Shown here piece by piece: positions 8,178 through 16,106 of a DNA stretch of 64,000 nucleotides. A program made the position numbers and the translations under genes. The notes below the pieces were generated by a model. The model worked only from the letters and a program-made list of their open reading frames with translations. It was not told the origin of the DNA and ran no database searches. The stretch comes from Paenibacillus caseinilyticus (GTDB lineage: Bacteria > Bacillota > Bacilli > Paenibacillales > NBRC-103111), in the NCBI RefSeq assembly GCF_027533645.1, contig NZ_JAQAGY010000004.1, positions 1 to 64,000 of the forward strand, written 5' to 3'. Position 1 is the first letter of the stretch. Each line of letters begins with the position of its first letter.

Positions 8178-8813
8178 TTGAATCAATCTATTGGAGAGAG
8201 GATCCAGTTAACGGAGGAGCGCTGGCAAGCCATACTCCGCAACGATCCGGCCTTTGACCTTCATTTTTATTATGGGGTCCAGAGCACCGGGATTTTTTGC
8301 AGACCTTCTTGTAAATCAAGGCCCCCTAAAAAACAGAATGTCCGTATTTTTTTGAACGCGGCGCAGGCCCTGTCCGAAAGCTTCCGGCCGTGCAAGCGAT
8401 GCAAGCCCGACGGAACGCAGCTGCCTGCCGAAGAATGGGTCGATCAGATCACAGAATATATCGACAGACATTATGTGAATGCGATTACCCTAGACACATT
8501 GGCGGATTTGTGTCATGGCAGTCCCTATCATCTGCAGCGGACCTTCCGGCGGGTCAAGGGTATGACCCCTGCGGAGTATATTCAGAGGAAAAGAATAACC
8601 GCGGCCAAGGAGTATTTGCTTCGAACGGATAAATCATTGAACGATATCGCTTTGGCAGTCGGATTCGCCAGTACGTCTTATTTTGCAACCTTGTTCAAGA
8701 GAATGACGGAGCAAACGCCGTCACACTATCGCCGATTGGGCTCTAACAAGCCGAACACCGGGGGTCAAATGCAAGAGCAGCCTCTGATTCCCATGTCCAT
8801 CAACGGGCTGTAA
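8178..8813 (+). CDS. adaA: AdaA-type methylphosphotriester-DNA methyltransferase/AraC activator
   Basis: The protein has about 212 residues, the usual length of Bacillus AdaA. The N-terminal Ada zinc domain carries four cysteines (FCRPSC at about 41 and 45, CKRC at about 72 and 75); one of them accepts methyl groups from DNA phosphotriesters. A C-terminal AraC-type double helix-turn-helix follows (ITLDTLADLCHGSPYHLQRTF and LNDIALAVGFASTSYFATLFK). The start is a TTG preceded by GGAGGTGAT at ideal spacing; the frame is open further upstream but without a ribosome site. Once methylated it should activate alkylation-repair genes. No adaB or alkA lies beside it, so its targets are elsewhere. Confidence 0.88.
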   Translation: MNQSIGERIQLTEERWQAILRNDPAFDLHFYYGVQSTGIFCRPSCKSRPPKKQNVRIFLNAAQALSESFRPCKRCKPDGTQLPAEEWVDQITEYIDRHYVNAITLDTLADLCHGSPYHLQRTFRRVKGMTPAEYIQRKRITAAKEYLLRTDKSLNDIALAVGFASTSYFATLFKRMTEQTPSHYRRLGSNKPNTGGQMQEQPLIPMSINGL

Positions 8814-8825
8814 GGAATTATCGTT

Positions 8826-8856
8826 AAAAAAAGAGAGAACCCGAAGGTCCTCTCTT
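8826..8856 (-). terminator. terminator of the sugar-binding-protein gene
   Basis: A 7-bp stem (AAGAGAG/CTCTCTT) extended by ACC/GGT closes a CGAA loop. On the minus strand it is followed by a run of seven T. It lies 21 bp beyond the stop of the solute-binding-protein gene. Confidence 0.8.
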
Positions 8857-8876
8857 CCCTGCTGCTGTGGCACAGC

Positions 8877-10259
8877 TTATTTTTTGTTCGAATCGATGAG
8901 CTTCTGGGTCCGCTCCTGGGCGTTCTTCAGCATGGCATCGAGGTTCTGCTTGTCCATGATGAGCTTCTCATACTCTTCGTTGATCACCTTGTAGACATCG
9001 GCCTGGAACGAGGTCGGAGGCACGAGCTTCGAAGCCTTGGAGCCTGCGAGTACGGCCTTCAGCGACTCCTTGTCGACCTTGTCCGGGGACTTCGTGCCGC
9101 CGACGATCGTGTCGATGATCTTATTCAGGTCTTCTGCCTTGACCTTGTTCCAGGATGGCACATATTTGCCTTGGGCGATCGTGCCGTCGGTGGTGAAGTA
9201 GCGGATGAACTGGTACGCTTCCTGCTTATGCTTGGACTTCTCCGCCACCGCCATGAAGTCGGTCGTCACCATCGAGTAGCCGCCCTGGTCCGACGCGCTG
9301 TTCTTAGGGAATGGCGCGACAGCGACATTGAAGTTCAGCGGGAACTGCTCCGTTCCGCCGATCTCGGAGTTCATCCAGCTGCCGATGACGATCATGCTCG
9401 CGGACTGGTTGAAGAACTGCGGACGGTAGTGAAGCTTCTGCGAGATCATGTCCGTGTAAGGGACGGAGGACTTGTCGACCTTCTCCATCTGGTAGCGCAC
9501 CTCGATGGACTTCTTGAAGAGCGGGTTATCGAGGTTCGAGGTACCGTCCGCCTTGAGATAATCTGAGTTGTCCGGCTGGTTCGCCATCGCCAGTCTCGTG
9601 AACTCCAGCCAGCCGCCGCCCTGCGGACCGTGGAAGTACGTGCCGTAGCGCTTGCCCGCACCCTCGCCCTTGGTCAGCTTCTTCGCATAATCCATGAACT
9701 GGTCCCACGTCCACTCCTTCGGCACTTCCAGTCCCGCTTCCTTCAGGTGGTCCTTGTTGAGCAGGACATACCACGGGTTGAATTTGCCCGGGAGCGCATA
9801 GACCTTGCCGTTCAGCGTCGTATCGACTTTATACTCTTCGCCGACCTTGAATCCTTCCTTCTGAACGAACTCGTCGATTGGAGCCACCATGCCGAGGGCC
9901 ACACGCTGGGCATACATCCCCGCTTCGCTGAACATCATGACGTCCATCTCTTCGCCTGAGGCCGCCGCCAGGTCGAGCTTCTTCGCATACTCCTGCGTGT
10001 CGCCCTTCTCGCTCAGGTTCACAAGCTCCACCTTGATGTTCGGGTATTTGGCTTCGAAGGAAGAGATGACCTTCGTCCAGGCCTGCTGGGACTCGCTGCC
10101 GAAGGCGTGGAATTTGATCTTGACAGGCGAGCCAGCAGTTCCGCTGCCGCCCGAACCGCTCTCCGCCGCCGGCGTGTCCCCTCCCGCTCCGCTGCAGCCT
10201 GCCAACAGACTGATTGCAGCGGCTGTGCCTGCCAATTTGGTCCATGTGTTCGCTTTCAT
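8877..10259 (-). CDS. CUT1 ABC transporter sugar-binding lipoprotein
   Basis: This is a SBP_bac_1 family protein of 460 residues. The signal peptide ends in lipobox LLAGC (Cys22), followed by a Ser/Gly-rich tether and the family start VKIKFHAFGSESQQAW. It captures an oligosaccharide outside the cell for the two permeases encoded just upstream in transcription order. No ATPase is encoded here; such systems usually share an MsmX/UgpC-type ATPase made elsewhere. The gene has its own promoter with the shared direct-repeat operator at 10351-10383 and a cre-like site in its leader. Neighbouring GH59 and two-component genes suggest a galactose-containing substrate; this is inference. Confidence 0.88.
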   Translation of the reverse strand: MKANTWTKLAGTAAAISLLAGCSGAGGDTPAAESGSGGSGTAGSPVKIKFHAFGSESQQAWTKVISSFEAKYPNIKVELVNLSEKGDTQEYAKKLDLAAASGEEMDVMMFSEAGMYAQRVALGMVAPIDEFVQKEGFKVGEEYKVDTTLNGKVYALPGKFNPWYVLLNKDHLKEAGLEVPKEWTWDQFMDYAKKLTKGEGAGKRYGTYFHGPQGGGWLEFTRLAMANQPDNSDYLKADGTSNLDNPLFKKSIEVRYQMEKVDKSSVPYTDMISQKLHYRPQFFNQSASMIVIGSWMNSEIGGTEQFPLNFNVAVAPFPKNSASDQGGYSMVTTDFMAVAEKSKHKQEAYQFIRYFTTDGTIAQGKYVPSWNKVKAEDLNKIIDTIVGGTKSPDKVDKESLKAVLAGSKASKLVPPTSFQADVYKVINEEYEKLIMDKQNLDAMLKNAQERTQKLIDSNKK

Positions 10260-10289
10260 AAGTGAGCCCCTCCGTTGTATATAAGGATC

Positions 10290-10304
10290 TGGGAAACGTT
10301 TGCT
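10290..10304. promoter_or_regulatory. cre-like CcpA site
   Basis: GGGAAACGTTTGCT at 10291-10304 fits 12 of 14 positions of the B. subtilis cre consensus TGWAARCGYTWNCW. It lies about 10-20 nt downstream of the predicted transcription start of the sugar-binding-protein gene, where CcpA could act as a roadblock. Weak sites of this kind also occur by chance. Confidence 0.45.
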
Positions 10305-10319
10305 CTTGCTAGCCTTATC

Positions 10320-10383
10320 ATTATAGCAACCGGTTTCAAGAGCCGGGTGACGCTATCTTGACTACTTCTCACGTTATTTTTAC
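10320..10383 (-). promoter_or_regulatory. activator operator and promoter, sugar-binding protein
   Basis: Two direct half-sites on the minus strand, GTAAAAATAACG (10383-10372) and GTCAAGATAGCG (10362-10351), are separated by 9 nt, a 21-bp period. A TATAAT box (10325-10320) follows exactly 25 bp later. The same layout occurs before the permease, kinase and GH59-like genes. No good -35 hexamer is visible, which suggests dependence on an activator. Confidence 0.75.
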
Positions 10384-10461
10384 CGGATGGACTCGGTGGA
10401 GCACAGGCCTCCCGTTCAACGCTTCGGATGGCTTCTAACCGTCCCCCTGTTCTCCGGCCGC

Positions 10462-11295
10462 TTACCCCTTCACGCCGCCCACTGCGATCCCTTCGATGAC
10501 GCTCTTCTGGCCGATGATGAAGGTGATCAGCAGCGGGAAGATCGCGGACACGGCCGCCGCCATGATCAGGGAGTAGAATTCGCCGTTCATCGAGGCGAAC
10601 TTGTCCACCGCCTGCGGAATCGTGTAGAGCTTATCCGTACGGATGAAGATCAGCGGATTCTGGTAATCGTTCCATGTCCAGATGAAGCGCAGGATCGCAT
10701 AGGTGGCGATCGCCGGGCGGACCAGCGGGAAGGCGATCTGCCAGAAGATCCGCCAGTGGCCCGCTCCGTCGATCTTCGCCGACTCGATGTACTCGTTATG
10801 CAGGCCCATGAAGAATTGGCGCAGCATGAAGGTGCCGAGGACACTGAAGCAGCCGAGCAGGATGAGCCCGAAGTGGCTGTCGAACAGCCCGATGTTGCGG
10901 TACAGGATGAACTGCGGGATGAGAATCGCCTGCGACGGCACCATGTATGTGGCAAGGACGATGAGGAACAGCCACTTGCCTGCCGGAAAATCGATCTTGG
11001 AGAACCCGTAAGCCGCGAGTGCCGACACCGTGCAGGAGATCAGCGTAGTCAGCACAGCCACCTTGATGGAGTTCCAGTAGTACAGATAGAACGCATACTG
11101 CCCGGCCCAGATCTCTTTGTAGTTCTCGACCGCGTTCCAGCGCTCCGGAATCCACTGGATCGGATATTTGAACACATCCGTTTCGAGCTTGAAGGATGCC
11201 GAGAGCATCCAGATGAACGGCAGCAGGAAGAGGATGCTGACCGCCAGCATGACGACCGTATGGGTCAGCTTCCAGACGTTGAGTTTTTCTTTCAT
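10462..11295 (-). CDS. CUT1 ABC transporter permease, MalG type
   Basis: This is a 277-residue inner-membrane permease with six hydrophobic segments (the first is VVMLAVSILFLLPFIWMLSA). The cytoplasmic EAA loop is EYIESAKIDGAGHWRIFWQIAFP, where the ATPase docks. The C-terminus (FIIGQKSVIEGIAVGGVKG) is typical of MalG-like subunits. It lies 12 bp after the MalF-type permease gene and about 200 bp before the binding-protein gene, which has its own promoter. It forms the channel of the transporter with its partner. The fold is certain; the sugar is not known. Confidence 0.9.
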   Translation of the reverse strand: MKEKLNVWKLTHTVVMLAVSILFLLPFIWMLSASFKLETDVFKYPIQWIPERWNAVENYKEIWAGQYAFYLYYWNSIKVAVLTTLISCTVSALAAYGFSKIDFPAGKWLFLIVLATYMVPSQAILIPQFILYRNIGLFDSHFGLILLGCFSVLGTFMLRQFFMGLHNEYIESAKIDGAGHWRIFWQIAFPLVRPAIATYAILRFIWTWNDYQNPLIFIRTDKLYTIPQAVDKFASMNGEFYSLIMAAAVSAIFPLLITFIIGQKSVIEGIAVGGVKG

Positions 11296-11307
11296 GACCT
11301 TCGCCTC

Positions 11308-12252
11308 CTAGTAGTTAACCCATTTCTTTTGGCCGAACCACTGCAGCACCGTGATGAGCAGCACGCAGAAGAACAACACAACGGCGACCGAGGAAGCATA
11401 GCCTACCCGAAGATTGATGAACGCTTGGTCATAGAGATACCAGACCAGCATGCTTGTGGACTGCATCGGTCCGCCCTTGGTCAGCACGGCGATCAGGTCG
11501 AACACCTTGAAGGAAGAGATGATCCCGGTGACGAGCAGGAAGAACGAAGTCGGGGAGAGCATCGGCACCGTAATCTTCCGGAACTGCGTCCAGCCGTTCG
11601 CCCCGTCGATATCGGCCGCTTCGTACAGATCCCTCGGGATCGACTGCAGGGCCGCCATGTAGACGATCATGTTGTAGCCGATCGAGATCCAGACCGAGAT
11701 CATCATGACCGAAGGCAGCGCGAAGGCGGGATCTGCAATCCACTTCGGCGGGTTCTCGATCCCGATCGACATCAGGAATTGGTTCACCGGTCCGGCCGAC
11801 GGGTGGAAGAGCACCTGCCACACAATCGCAATCGCCACGACACTGGAGATATAAGGCATGAAGTACGCCACTTTGAAAAAGCTCTTAAGATACACGTGCT
11901 TGTTGATCATGATGGCCAGGGTCAGCGAGACGATCATATAGATCGGCACGGTGAAGATGAAGATCATATTGTTCTTGAGGGAGATCCGGAAGCTTTCGTC
12001 CGCGAAGAGCTTCTCGAAATTCTCCATCCCCGTCCACTTCAGCCCCTTAATCCCCGCCACGAAATTCCAGTCGGCGAAGCTGAGCACGAAGGTGGCGAGA
12101 ATCGGCAGCAGCGTAAGCACGGTTACGCCGATCAACATCGGGGAGACGAACAGGAGGCCTGCCAGGCTTTCCCTGCGCCGCAGGGTACTTTTGCTTCCTG
12201 CAGGCCGGGCCTGCTTCTCCGTCAGGGTCATATTGGAGCTTGTCGTATTCAC
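11308..12252 (-). CDS. CUT1 ABC transporter permease, MalF type
   Basis: This is a 314-residue permease with six membrane segments, the first being LAGLLFVSPMLIGVTVLTLL. The EAA loop (LYEAADIDGANGWTQFRKITVPML) marks it as a MalF/LacF-type subunit. It is the first gene of the permease pair. The operator and promoter at 12297-12360 lie directly upstream, so it should respond to the adjacent two-component system. The stop-to-start distance to the MalG-type partner is 12 bp, pointing to co-translation. The ATPase is missing from the locus and is presumably shared. Confidence 0.9.
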   Translation of the reverse strand: MNTTSSNMTLTEKQARPAGSKSTLRRRESLAGLLFVSPMLIGVTVLTLLPILATFVLSFADWNFVAGIKGLKWTGMENFEKLFADESFRISLKNNMIFIFTVPIYMIVSLTLAIMINKHVYLKSFFKVAYFMPYISSVVAIAIVWQVLFHPSAGPVNQFLMSIGIENPPKWIADPAFALPSVMMISVWISIGYNMIVYMAALQSIPRDLYEAADIDGANGWTQFRKITVPMLSPTSFFLLVTGIISSFKVFDLIAVLTKGGPMQSTSMLVWYLYDQAFINLRVGYASSVAVVLFFCVLLITVLQWFGQKKWVNY

Positions 12253-12296
12253 GTTCGGTCCACCTCTCGCTATGTAAGTCGTCTTGGTATACGTTC

Positions 12297-12360
12297 ATTA
12301 TAGGGATTCGCAGAGGGGCAACCATAACGTTATTTTGATAAGTTCCGCGGCTATTTTGAC
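12297..12360 (-). promoter_or_regulatory. activator operator and promoter, permease operon
   Basis: The minus-strand half-sites GTCAAAATAGCC (12360-12349) and ATCAAAATAACG (12339-12328) are spaced 9 nt apart (21-bp period). A perfect TATAAT (12302-12297) follows 25 bp downstream, and the flanking TATAATGAAC is shared with the kinase promoter. The site lies between the response-regulator gene and its presumed target, the permease operon. Confidence 0.78.
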
Positions 12361-12397
12361 TCTTTGGGGAGTTCGTTGAACCCTTCCTATCCGCGGC

Positions 12398-14017
12398 CTA
12401 GGCTTTGACCGCCGCGGTACCCCGGTATTCCTGCGGCGTGACGCCCGCCACCGTCTTGAACATTTTGATGAAATAGCTGTGGTTGTCGTAGCCGAGCGCC
12501 TCGCAGATCTTCGCCACGGACAGGTTCGTCCCGTCGAGCAGCTCTTTGGCCCGGTTCACCTTCGTCCGGTTCACGTATTCGATGAACGTCTCCCCGCTCT
12601 CCTTCTTGAACAGCCGGCTGAAATAGCTCGGGTTCATATACAGGTGCTCGGCGACCTCGTCGAGGGAGATCTTGCGGTGCAGGTGCTGCGAGACATACTG
12701 GCAGGCATCGAGCACCTCCGTTCGCTTGCTGAGCACCTTGGCGTCACGGGCCGCGACGAGCGAGGATTCGAAGAAGCCGTTCACCCACGCTTCGATCTCA
12801 TCGAGCGTATCCATCTCGAGGAGTTCCCTGTGCAGGATCTCCACCGAATAATGGTTGCGGAACAGCTGCATGGACTGCAGCTTCAGCTTCAGATCCAGCA
12901 CCAGCTTCAGCACCCAATCCTTGACCGTCTCCGGCCGGAACCGCTCCGACCTTACGTACCCGGTCCAATAGGCCAGAACCGGCTGTACCGTCGCCGCGCT
13001 GCCTTCCAGGAGCACCCCCCGGAAGCTGCTGGCTGCCTCGTCATAGCTGGAGAACAGGTCTGCCTGGGAGAAGATCAGCTTCTCCTTCTTCTCCATCGAC
13101 TGCTGCCGCATGTAGAAGCGCTGGCCGGACGAACCGAGCAGCCCGGTCATCTCCCCCTTCAGCTCCGCCGGTTCCCCGCAGGTCCGGCCGATGAGGAAGG
13201 ACAGCTTGAGCTTCAGCGCCGTGTAGACCGTCGACTGCACCTTCGTCAGCAGCCCTACCGCCTCGTCGTACGGATTGGTCTTGATGCCGCCCTGCGAGGG
13301 AATCAGGATGAAGGACCGGAGCACATCATAGGTGAAGTTCACCGCCTCCGTCGCTTCTTCGCGGAGAATCTCTTCCAGAATGTTGTTGACGGCAAAGCGC
13401 AGCACATCATCGGTGACGAACCGCTGCCGCGCCTGGCGCTGGTCATCGATATAGCATGCTACCGGCAGACACACGCGGCCTTGCAGGGACAGACCGAAGG
13501 ACTCCGCCTCCTGGAGCCAGGCCTGCCGGTCGAGGATCGGTTCGTGGATCGACCCTCGGATGAAGCTTTCCTTGTGCCGCTCCCGGTTGCGGTCGATCAT
13601 CTGCCGCAGCTGCTTCTGCTGCTGGGCTCCCTTGCTCTCTTCATCGAGTGAGGCCCGGAACTGGACGAGCAGCTTCTCCATATCCTCCGGATCGAGCGTG
13701 TCCTTGAGCAGGTAATCCTGCACGTTCAGCTTCATCGCCTGCTGGGCATAATGGAACTCGCTGTGGCAGGAGAGAATGGCGAAGCGTATGCGCGGCGCAA
13801 GCTCCTTCAAGGCGCGGATCAGCTCCAAGCCGTTCATGCGCGGCATGCCGATATCCGTGACCACGATATCGGGCATCCCCTTCTGCGCCGCCTCCAGCGC
13901 CACCGCTCCGTTCTCATAGGTGCCGATCAGCGTCAGCCCGAGCTGCTCCCAAGGGATGGATCCCGCCAGGAACTCCAGCACCGGGTAATCATCGTCCACC
14001 AGCATGACCTTATACAT
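12398..14017 (-). CDS. YesN-type response regulator (REC plus AraC HTH)
   Basis: This 539-residue protein has an N-terminal receiver domain (acidic DDD at about 8-10, phospho-acceptor Asp55 in VVTDIGMP, about 1-120), a long middle region and a C-terminal AraC-type double helix-turn-helix (about 435-535, with ISLDEVAEHLYMNPSYFSRLF and VAKICEALGYDNHSYFIKMF). It overlaps the sensor-kinase gene by 8 bp. When phosphorylated it should bind tandem direct repeats through its two HTHs. The 21-bp-period repeats before the permease, binding-protein, GH59-like and kinase genes are the obvious candidate targets. The cognate pairing is inferred from overlap and motif distribution. Confidence 0.92.
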   Translation of the reverse strand: MYKVMLVDDDYPVLEFLAGSIPWEQLGLTLIGTYENGAVALEAAQKGMPDIVVTDIGMPRMNGLELIRALKELAPRIRFAILSCHSEFHYAQQAMKLNVQDYLLKDTLDPEDMEKLLVQFRASLDEESKGAQQQKQLRQMIDRNRERHKESFIRGSIHEPILDRQAWLQEAESFGLSLQGRVCLPVACYIDDQRQARQRFVTDDVLRFAVNNILEEILREEATEAVNFTYDVLRSFILIPSQGGIKTNPYDEAVGLLTKVQSTVYTALKLKLSFLIGRTCGEPAELKGEMTGLLGSSGQRFYMRQQSMEKKEKLIFSQADLFSSYDEAASSFRGVLLEGSAATVQPVLAYWTGYVRSERFRPETVKDWVLKLVLDLKLKLQSMQLFRNHYSVEILHRELLEMDTLDEIEAWVNGFFESSLVAARDAKVLSKRTEVLDACQYVSQHLHRKISLDEVAEHLYMNPSYFSRLFKKESGETFIEYVNRTKVNRAKELLDGTNLSVAKICEALGYDNHSYFIKMFKTVAGVTPQEYRGTAAVKA

Positions 14018-15854
14018 GCGGCTCTGCCTCCTCCTGCTTTGGAATATACATTGTAATGACCGTCCCGGCCCCTTCCGCGCTGTCCACTTCCATCCGGAAC
14101 CGTTCCCCGAAGGTCATCCTCATCCGTTCGTACACATTGGCGAGACCAATGGAGGAGAAGCCCTTCTTGTCCGATTCGGGCGCAGCCTCGGCCTGCGGTG
14201 CCGCCAGCTGCCGGCGCAGCCGCTCCAGCTTCGCGGCGTCCATCCCCTGGCCGTTATCCCGGACCCGGATGCGGATGAAGTCCGGCTCCTCGAGCAGCGC
14301 CTGCAGGCTGACCGTCCCGGCCTGCTGGTTCAGTCCGTGGATGAGCGCATTCTCGATCAGCGGTTGCAGGAAGAAGCGCGGCACCCGCTCCAGATATACC
14401 TCCGGCGAGATGTCGATCTCGAGGAGCGCGGCTTCTTTTTGGCGCATATTCATCAGCTTCATATAGTCGATCACCGTCCCCACCTCGTCATGCAGCGGAA
14501 TGCTTCCCTTGTCCTGGATCGTCATCCGCAGCAGCTTCGAGAGAGAGGCGATCATCTCCGCGCTCTCCCGGTCTCCCCGCCCCAGCACTTTCATCCGGAT
14601 GGAGTTCAGTACGTTGAACAGAAAATGCGGGTTGATCTGCGCCTGCAGCATGCTCAGCTCCGCCTTCCTCTTGCGCGCCTGGGTCAGCGTAATCTCGTCG
14701 ATCATATCGGATATGCGCTCGAGCATGCCGTCGAATGATCGGCCGAGGCGGCCGATCTCATCCATCCCGCGGATCGAAGAACGGACGCTGAGGTCCCCCT
14801 TCTGCACTTCGACCGCTACCTTGTCGAGCTTCACGAGCGGCTTCGTGAACGCCCGCAGCGCCACCATCAAGAGCAGGAAGAAGAGCACGAAGGAGATCAG
14901 CTGGAACAAGAACACATTCTGAAAGATGGCGTTGATCTTGGTCACCGCTGTGCGGTAAGGCGTCAGGGAGACGAGCTTCCAGCCGTTGACACTGAAGGAG
15001 ATCGGGTGCTGCGAGATCAGGTAGTCGGTGCCGTCCCGCCGTACGATATCCCGCTCCTGCTTGCCCTCCGTCTGCAGCAAGTAAGGAAAATCCGTACCGA
15101 TGTGTCCCGGATCCGTATGCGACAGCACCCGGTCGTCCTTATCGAGCAGCATGACTTCCTGGCCGGCGGCCAGACGCTCGAAATATTTGTGAATCCGGCT
15201 CTCCATGATCGTGACGACCACATAAGCATAGATCGTGGAGTTATCGAAGTTCTGGCTTCTCAGCGCCCGGACCACTGTCAGCTGGTACGGATTCTTCTCC
15301 CGCTCCGACAGGAACTGGGTGGGCAGCGTGCCCGCCCAATAGGAGTGGAACGGGCCGTACACCGCGTTCGCCTGCTGGAGCCACGGCTCCTTCAAGAACC
15401 GACCTGGAGCATATTCATAAGCGGGGTAATTCATAAAATACATCCCGTTGGGCAGTACGATCGACAAGTAGACGCTGTCCCCGGCCGCCGTGAGGCTCTC
15501 GATCTTGTAGCGCACCACGCTTCCGGCGGTGTACTGCTCGTTCGTTAACCGGTCATCTCTGTAGGCGGTATCGTTCAGCTGTTTCAAGGCCATTTTGAGA
15601 TCGGTGTCTTCCTGAATGAAGTTCATGAGATAGGTCATGTATTCCAGCGAATTGGATACATGACCGTCGATCAGCTCCAGCGTCTGCTTCGCGCTCGACA
15701 CCGCCTGCTCCTTCACCGCATCGCGGGTCAGCACGTTATAGACGGTCAGCGTCGCGAGCGCCGGCAGCAGAAGGCACAAGACCGACACGAGCATCAGCTT
15801 GGTGCGAAATGATGTAATCGAGAACAGCCGGAACCTTCGCCCAAACAGAGCCAT
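14010..15854 (-). CDS. YesM-type sensor histidine kinase
   Basis: This is a membrane kinase of about 614 residues. A first membrane helix at about 20-40 (LMLVSVLCLLLPALATLTVY) precedes a large extracellular sensor region. A second helix lies near 305-325 (FLFQLISFVLFFLLLMVAL), then a HAMP segment, a His_kinase motif (QAQINPHFLFNVLNSI, His near 408) and an HATPase_c domain (N-box LIENALIHG, G-box DNGQGMD). The start MALFGRRF has GAAGGAAGG upstream and agrees with the -10 box at 15927-15932. A start further upstream would lie on or before the promoter. It probably senses an extracellular sugar or sugar-loaded binding protein and phosphorylates the overlapping response regulator. Confidence 0.92.
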   Translation of the reverse strand: MALFGRRFRLFSITSFRTKLMLVSVLCLLLPALATLTVYNVLTRDAVKEQAVSSAKQTLELIDGHVSNSLEYMTYLMNFIQEDTDLKMALKQLNDTAYRDDRLTNEQYTAGSVVRYKIESLTAAGDSVYLSIVLPNGMYFMNYPAYEYAPGRFLKEPWLQQANAVYGPFHSYWAGTLPTQFLSEREKNPYQLTVVRALRSQNFDNSTIYAYVVVTIMESRIHKYFERLAAGQEVMLLDKDDRVLSHTDPGHIGTDFPYLLQTEGKQERDIVRRDGTDYLISQHPISFSVNGWKLVSLTPYRTAVTKINAIFQNVFLFQLISFVLFFLLLMVALRAFTKPLVKLDKVAVEVQKGDLSVRSSIRGMDEIGRLGRSFDGMLERISDMIDEITLTQARKRKAELSMLQAQINPHFLFNVLNSIRMKVLGRGDRESAEMIASLSKLLRMTIQDKGSIPLHDEVGTVIDYMKLMNMRQKEAALLEIDISPEVYLERVPRFFLQPLIENALIHGLNQQAGTVSLQALLEEPDFIRIRVRDNGQGMDAAKLERLRRQLAAPQAEAAPESDKKGFSSIGLANVYERMRMTFGERFRMEVDSAEGAGTVITMYIPKQEEAEPHV

Positions 15855-15926
15855 AGTGCTCGCCTTCCTTCTCTTAGATGACTTGTCCAGAAGGGCTTTC
15901 ATGCCCGGGACACGGTATATAGGTTC

Positions 15927-15989
15927 ATTATAGGTCAAGGCCCTGGTGGACGATAACGTTATTTTGACATCTCTTCGAATTATTTTGAC
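15927..15989 (-). promoter_or_regulatory. activator operator and promoter, kinase-regulator operon
   Basis: The minus-strand half-sites GTCAAAATAATT (15989-15978) and GTCAAAATAACG (15968-15957) have a 21-bp period. TATAAT (15932-15927) follows 24 bp downstream. Its presence before the two-component genes themselves suggests positive autoregulation. Confidence 0.78.
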
Positions 15990-15991
15990 TA

Positions 15992-16027
15992 CTATAAGAA
16001 AAGAGACGGCGCAAACGGCCGTCTCTT
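15992..16027 (-). terminator. terminator after the GH59-like gene
   Basis: A perfect 10-bp stem (AAGAGACGGC/GCCGTCTCTT) closes a 7-nt loop and is followed on the minus strand by TTTTCTTAT. It separates the glycosidase transcript from the kinase promoter. Confidence 0.8.
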
Positions 16028-16106
16028 CAGAGAGAACTCATTATGGGGGCAGCGGATTAGCGGTGATGCCACAGCATGGATGATCCGCAGCAGCTGCCGA
16101 TCCGGC

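Noticed and set aside
10387..12303. A 638-codon open frame on the plus strand opposite the permease genes
   Set aside because: Its translation is rich in Arg, Asp, His and Glu with no domain, and it is exactly antisense to two clear permease genes. Codon bias in GC-rich genes leaves such frames open.
12479..13651. A 390-codon plus-strand frame opposite the response regulator
   Set aside because: The opposing REC-AraC protein is unmistakable. The antisense product is a low-information Leu/Arg/His/Gln-rich sequence.
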